Source: Jacaranda mimosifolia (Eukaryota; Streptophyta; Magnoliopsida; Lamiales; Bignoniaceae). From it: a stretch of 64,000 nt of DNA. Of this stretch, positions 59,977 to 64,000 are shown piece by piece (within the stretch, counting starts at the first letter, position 1; each line of letters begins with the position of its first letter). Both the position numbers and the translations under genes were made by a program. The stretch spans positions 8,892,501 through 8,956,500 of the forward strand of contig CM032131.1 of NCBI GenBank assembly GCA_018894105.1. Reading direction: 5' to 3'. The notes under the pieces were generated by a model. That model had not been told where the DNA came from. It searched no databases and saw nothing but the letters and a program-made list of their open reading frames with translations.

Positions 59977-61510
59977 AGGGGCGAAGAAGAAGGTGAAGAT
60001 GACATTCCACACAAAGAAAAAAGGCAAAAAGAAGCATGATCATACCTCCTTTATTATTTGAGGAGTGAGAATAAGGGATGATCGGAGGAAAAAGAGAAAA
60101 GACGAAGACTTTATCACACCACCACCCCTCCACACCATCAAAGAGAACCAAAGTTTGCGCCCATAGAGGCCGTGGCAGAGGTAGAAAGGCCTCAAAGAAA
60201 AATGTTGTAGAGGTAAGCCAAGGTACAACTAAAGAGACTGATGATGCTAAAGAAGTGGCCCAACATATTGAAAAGGAGAAGACTAAAACTGAAGAAGTGA
60301 GTTTAAACATTGTGGTGTCTAATGTTTTGCACTTGATCTCTTTGTAAAAGTACCAAAATTGTGAATAAAAAAATACTGTAAATTGGTTTTTGAATACTGA
60401 AATTACTGAGAAAGAATACTGCTCATATGGTGCTATTGTTCTGTATGGAGATGTTAGTGTTGAAGGTTTTGGAATTTGCCTAAGTGAATTTCGACTGAGA
60501 AAAGATTACATAGGGCACAATGACATTCCTGACAGACAACAAAGCACTATTGATTTGTTTTTATCTCAACCTAATTTGGAGTAATAATAATTTTCTATTT
60601 GTTTTCCCTTTTATTAAAAATTTTAAAGTTCTCTTAACATATAATAATAGCTTGTTTTGCAGTGTCATTGTTTGGGACAGACTTGACCACTTTATCAGAG
60701 GAGATGTTTTGTGTAATTTGTTATTTGGAAAGGATTTGAGTGGTGATCTGATTGATTGTTACATGAAGATACTGTGTAACAGCTCTTTTAATGCATCTTG
60801 TGGATATAGAATGTGGTGCATATCTACCAATATTTAAGTAAATAATTTGCAAAATATTTATCACTCTATATGGTGAAATGACTACTAATACCAATACTAT
60901 TTGTAGACTACAATATTAAACCAATTGAAGATGTTGACAAGAAACGTACAATAAAACCACAGCAATATCCAATGTTACTTGAGGAAATGAATGTTAGTCC
61001 ACAAAAGATGCTTGAGCAACTCAATTTGGATGTGATGACTAGGTGTTGGTTTGTTATTTTTTCAATTGTGTATAAGTTCTATTGGTTCCTATTAGTTTTT
61101 GATGCATCCACAAAGAAGTTTACATAGATGAACTCTGCCTAGTCCCCTATGTCAAAAGCGACAACAAGAGTTTATGTAAGTTCGTTGTCTTTTAAAAGTA
61201 TTCATGTAAATAAGTTTCTTAAACTACAATAAATGACGATTTGTAGAGTAAGTTTATAGCAAGATACCTCAAGAATTCATTAGGGTACGATGATGGAAAA
61301 GGTGACATCCAATATGGCTAATGTTGCCAACAAGTAGGCGACGTGGACTATGGAGTTTATTGTTGTTTTTGGGCCGAATGTTGTGCAAGGAACTAGAAAG
61401 GTTTTTGGGACTATGCAAACTTATGTTCCATTGATGCATATCGGGCGCATATAGCTGCTACGATTCTAAGACATGAGCATGGCTTGATGCATTCTGATAC
61501 CATATGAGGG

Positions 61511-61910
61511 TAGCTTGCCGCATTCTAATACAAAGTTCTTAAATACAAAGTTCCAGTAATAGTATCCAGTAATGAATTATTTCTCTTTATATTCTTAGTA
61601 TACTTGACCAAGTATGAAGTATTATTTGTCTGACTATTAGTATGAGTTGTATTATGGATGAGAACAATGACGTGGTTAGATGTGGGATTTTGAATGGTTA
61701 TTATTTTGACGAAGTTAGTTTTTGTATATGGATTTTATTATGAATTTGGTCTTTCATTTATATAGGAAATGTTACATTTTACATGTTACATAGTACTTAA
61801 TTCCCAAAAAGTGGTAGCATATCTAATAAGAAATCAGTATAAAAGTAAGAACTAGAATACACAAAAGACGTACAGAACAATGATAATTTAATAAAAAATG
61901 CAAAGTTTTA
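61511..61910. other. Spacer between ULP-like gene and tandem repeats
   Basis: AT-rich, no coding. Contains the likely 3' UTR of the ULP-like gene. Confidence 0.5.
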
Positions 61911-63350
61911 AGTACAGAACCCCGAATTACAAGTACACAACATAGTCAAACTCAGTACATAAATCCTATCCCGGAGTACATAAGTGCTGAAATTGGGTAC
62001 TTTTTTTTGAATTTTCAGTACTATTCTCAGCACGTAAGGGATCATTTTTCATTCGGCCTAATTTGGCCAATGCATGATCATAAGACCATAAAGTATTATA
62101 CCTAGGACTCATCTAGTCATGGTAGGTTTGGTGGTGTAGGAGGGGGTGTTGGGATGATTCATTTAGCTCATGTATCAATGGTTTATATTAGTACGAAGGG
62201 CACCACAAGTAGTTGGATATGGGTGTTTGTATTCCCAACCACTCCAACACGTACTATCATGACCACTTCGTCAACAAATCATGCATCTGAAGTTATATGC
62301 TCACCAATGTATTGTTCCACGTGTCGAATTGAGGTTAAAATCAGCTCATGGAAAAGCAATTACAGAACCCTGGATTGCAAGTACACAACATAGTCAAACT
62401 CAGTACATAAACTTTATCCTAAAGTACATAAGTGCCAAAAGTGGGTACTTTTCTGGATTTTCAATATCATTCTCAACGCATAAAGGATCATTTTCCATTC
62501 GTCTAAATCTGGCTATTACATGATCATAAGACCATGAAATATTATACCCAAGACTCATTTAGTCATGATAGGTTTGGTGGTGCGGAAATGGGGTATCGGG
62601 ATGATTCATTTGGCCCATGCATTAGTTGTTTATACTAGTATGAAGGACACCACAAGTGGTTGGATATGGGTGTTTATGTTCCCAACCACTTAACACGTAC
62701 TATCACGACCATTTTGTCAACAAATCATGCATCTGAAGTTATAGGCTCACTAATGTACTATTCCACGCTTCAAATTGAGGTTAGCATAGGCATATGAAAA
62801 AGCAATTACAAAACCCCAGATTACAAGTACACAATATAATCAAACTCAATACATAAACCCTATCCCGAAGTACATAAGTGCCGAAACTAGGTACTTTTTT
62901 CTAGGTTTTTAGTATCATTCTCAGCTCGTAAGGGATCGTTTTCCATTCAACCTAATCTGGTCATAAGACCATGAAGTATTATACCAAGGAATCATTTAGT
63001 CATGGTAGGTTTGGTGGTGTAGAAGAGGAGGTATTGGGATGATTCATTTGGCGCATGCATAAGTGATTTATACTAGTATGAAGAACAATACAAGTGGTTA
63101 GATGTGAGTGTTTGAGTTTCCAATAACTCCAACACTTACTATCACCACCATTTCATCAACAAATCATGCATCTGAAGTTATAGGGTCACCAATGTGTTGT
63201 TCCGTGCGTCGAATTAAGGTTAAACTCGTCCTTTGGAAAAGCAAGTACAAAATCCCTCATTATAAGGACATAACTAGTGCGGTTTCAGTACATAAACCCT
63301 GTCCCGAAGTACATAAGTACCTAAACTGGGTACTTTTTTTGGATATCTAG
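61911..63350. repeat. Tandem repeat, period ~445 bp, three copies plus start of a fourth
   Basis: Copies begin near 61911, 62361, 62807 and 63246 (spacings about 450, 446, 439) with ACAGAACCCC...AAGTACAC. Other markers recur in step: AGTACATAA before a GGGTACTTTT at 61995, 62443, 62889 and 63328, and CATGCATCTGAAGTTAT at about 62280, 62727 and 63167. No long frame is conserved across copies, so it is non-coding. It separates the convergent ULP-like gene and MULE transposase. Confidence 0.9.
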
Positions 63351-63732
63351 TATAATTATTAACATAAAATATTATTTTTATCTATATTTAAAGTATCTGT
63401 GAAATTGGTATAGTATTTAAAAATTGTGATATATTATACTATATGCAATACCAAACATTCCAATAAAAAGTCAACTAATATTATTACATAATAGTCCAAA
63501 TAGTCTAGATCTAACATATCCTTGAAAAAATAAAAATTAGCAGTTGTCATTGGTCTCTGAGCATTGTGCAATCGTTCTTACATTGATTGTATCCCCTTCA
63601 TGCACCTTCTTCTTGCGGATTAATAATAAATAAAAAAAGATATTAGTTACACAATAATCATAAAGAAGGTATAACAAGTATATACATATGCAACATAACG
63701 GTAAACAAATGCATCAGCAAGGTCAAGCTAAT
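63351..63732. other. Spacer before the MULE transposase end
   Basis: AT-rich, no coding. A short ATAAATAAAAAAAG run near 63630. On the minus strand it would be the 3' UTR and flank of the transposase. Confidence 0.5.
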
Positions 63733-64000
63733 CTAGCTAGTCATAGCTTCTTTACATGTACGATGGTTATGCCTGGTCCTACCACACCGCCTATACCTGA
63801 TTGCCCGAATATCAATTTGAGATGAAAATATCTGTGTCCACCTACGACCTGGCTGGTGTCTCACATCAAGTGCATAAATGGTTGGTTCTTCCTCTACTTG
63901 GATGTGTTCAGGTCAAAAGTAGGTATAGGGTTAAGTACAAGTGTGTAGGCTTGTTGATACATCCCAACCTAACACTATTGGTCAGTAAAGTCATATGCCG
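63733..64000 (-). pseudogene. MuDR/MULE transposase C-terminus (partial at window edge)
   Basis: Minus-strand frame ending at a TAG at 63735-63733. It carries YALDVRHQPGRRWTQIFSSQ, then RYRRCGRTRHNHRTCKEAM, the C-terminal zinc knuckle (CxxCxxxGHxxxxC) of MULE transposases, with the first Cys now Tyr and the Gly now Arg. A TGA interrupts the frame about 70 codons upstream. The catalytic domain would lie right of the window. Confidence 0.75.

Larger units (their letters stand above)
58660..61510 (+). pseudogene. DUF1985-Ulp1-like protease gene (MULE-type), decayed
   Basis: Early block at 58665-58760: FGEDIEIPFRGLEFSLVLGL; then, after a shift, WGRVVYNFIVQELLNHFGSD and YFDGCTIGLLV (58989-59105), the closing part of plant DUF1985. 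A low-complexity middle (59640-60350) has a run of 16 Glu, a Leu-Met repeat and HRGRGRGRKASKK, an AT-hook-like basic patch. The Ulp1 (C48 cysteine protease) part follows: RGDVLCNLLFGKDLSGDLID (60700), YWFLLVFD (about 61078) and DVDYGVYCCFWAECCA (61336). The His of the HW motif is Tyr and the nucleophile Cys is also Tyr. Stops (TAA, TAG) lie inside, so it is inactive. Confidence 0.7.

Noticed and set aside
59618..60310. Minus-strand frames with poly-Phe and Ser/Thr repeats
   Set aside because: Shadows of the (GAA)n and (TTGATG)n repeats on the plus strand.
1..64000. tRNA, rRNA, CRISPR arrays, bacterial-type operons or organellar insertions
   Set aside because: None seen by eye. Small RNAs and tRNA genes cannot be excluded without a covariance-model search.

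Overview
This is a transposon-rich stretch of a flowering-plant nuclear genome, most likely a eudicot. The reasons are the AT-rich intergenic DNA, GT-AG introns, two intron-containing plant genes, and dense nested LTR retrotransposons (Ty1-copia Sirevirus-like, Ty3-gypsy Tat-like), hAT elements, a MITE and a MULE-like region. I see no bacterial-type operons, rRNA, tRNA or CRISPR arrays.

Layout. 1-3501: end of a minus-strand copia-type LTR element whose internal part runs off the left edge. 4252-8989: a decayed hAT transposon (minus-strand transposase) with an 8-bp target-site duplication (TSD), itself hit by a 525-bp Harbinger-type MITE. 9524-14332 and 17556-23555: two Tat-like Ty3-gypsy elements (called T1 and T2), both minus strand, without a full pol. 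16197-17130: a non-autonomous hAT-like element. 24759-45101: an old Sirevirus-like copia with env-like ORF, split inside reverse transcriptase/RNase H by a third Tat-like element (T3, about 30115-40893), which carries an antisense extra ORF with its own TATA box. 45412-46355: a second, inverted copy of the hAT-like element at 16197.

The gene island is 48.2-55.8 kb. A plastid-type thioredoxin-like gene (+ strand, three coding exons) converges on a complete nine-exon abscisic acid 8'-hydroxylase gene of the CYP707A family (- strand). I joined the nine exons by reading splice sites; they give an in-frame 475-residue protein. The two gene products have no evident functional link.

58.6-64 kb is a MULE-like module: a decayed DUF1985-Ulp1 (SUMO-protease-like) gene on +, three-plus tandem copies of a ~445-bp repeat, and the 3' end of a minus-strand MuDR-type transposase at the right edge. 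The convergent order resembles Kaonashi-type (ULP-carrying) MULEs.

Nearly all transposon genes are broken. Several catalytic or metal-binding residues have become Tyr through changes that look like C-to-T (or G-to-A) transitions, as expected of old, methylated copies. The best leads for novelty are the antisense ORFs of the Tat elements, the reverse-transcriptase fragment placed upstream of gag in T2, the MULE/ULP module with its tandem repeat, and a 61-bp tandem duplication just upstream of CYP707A.
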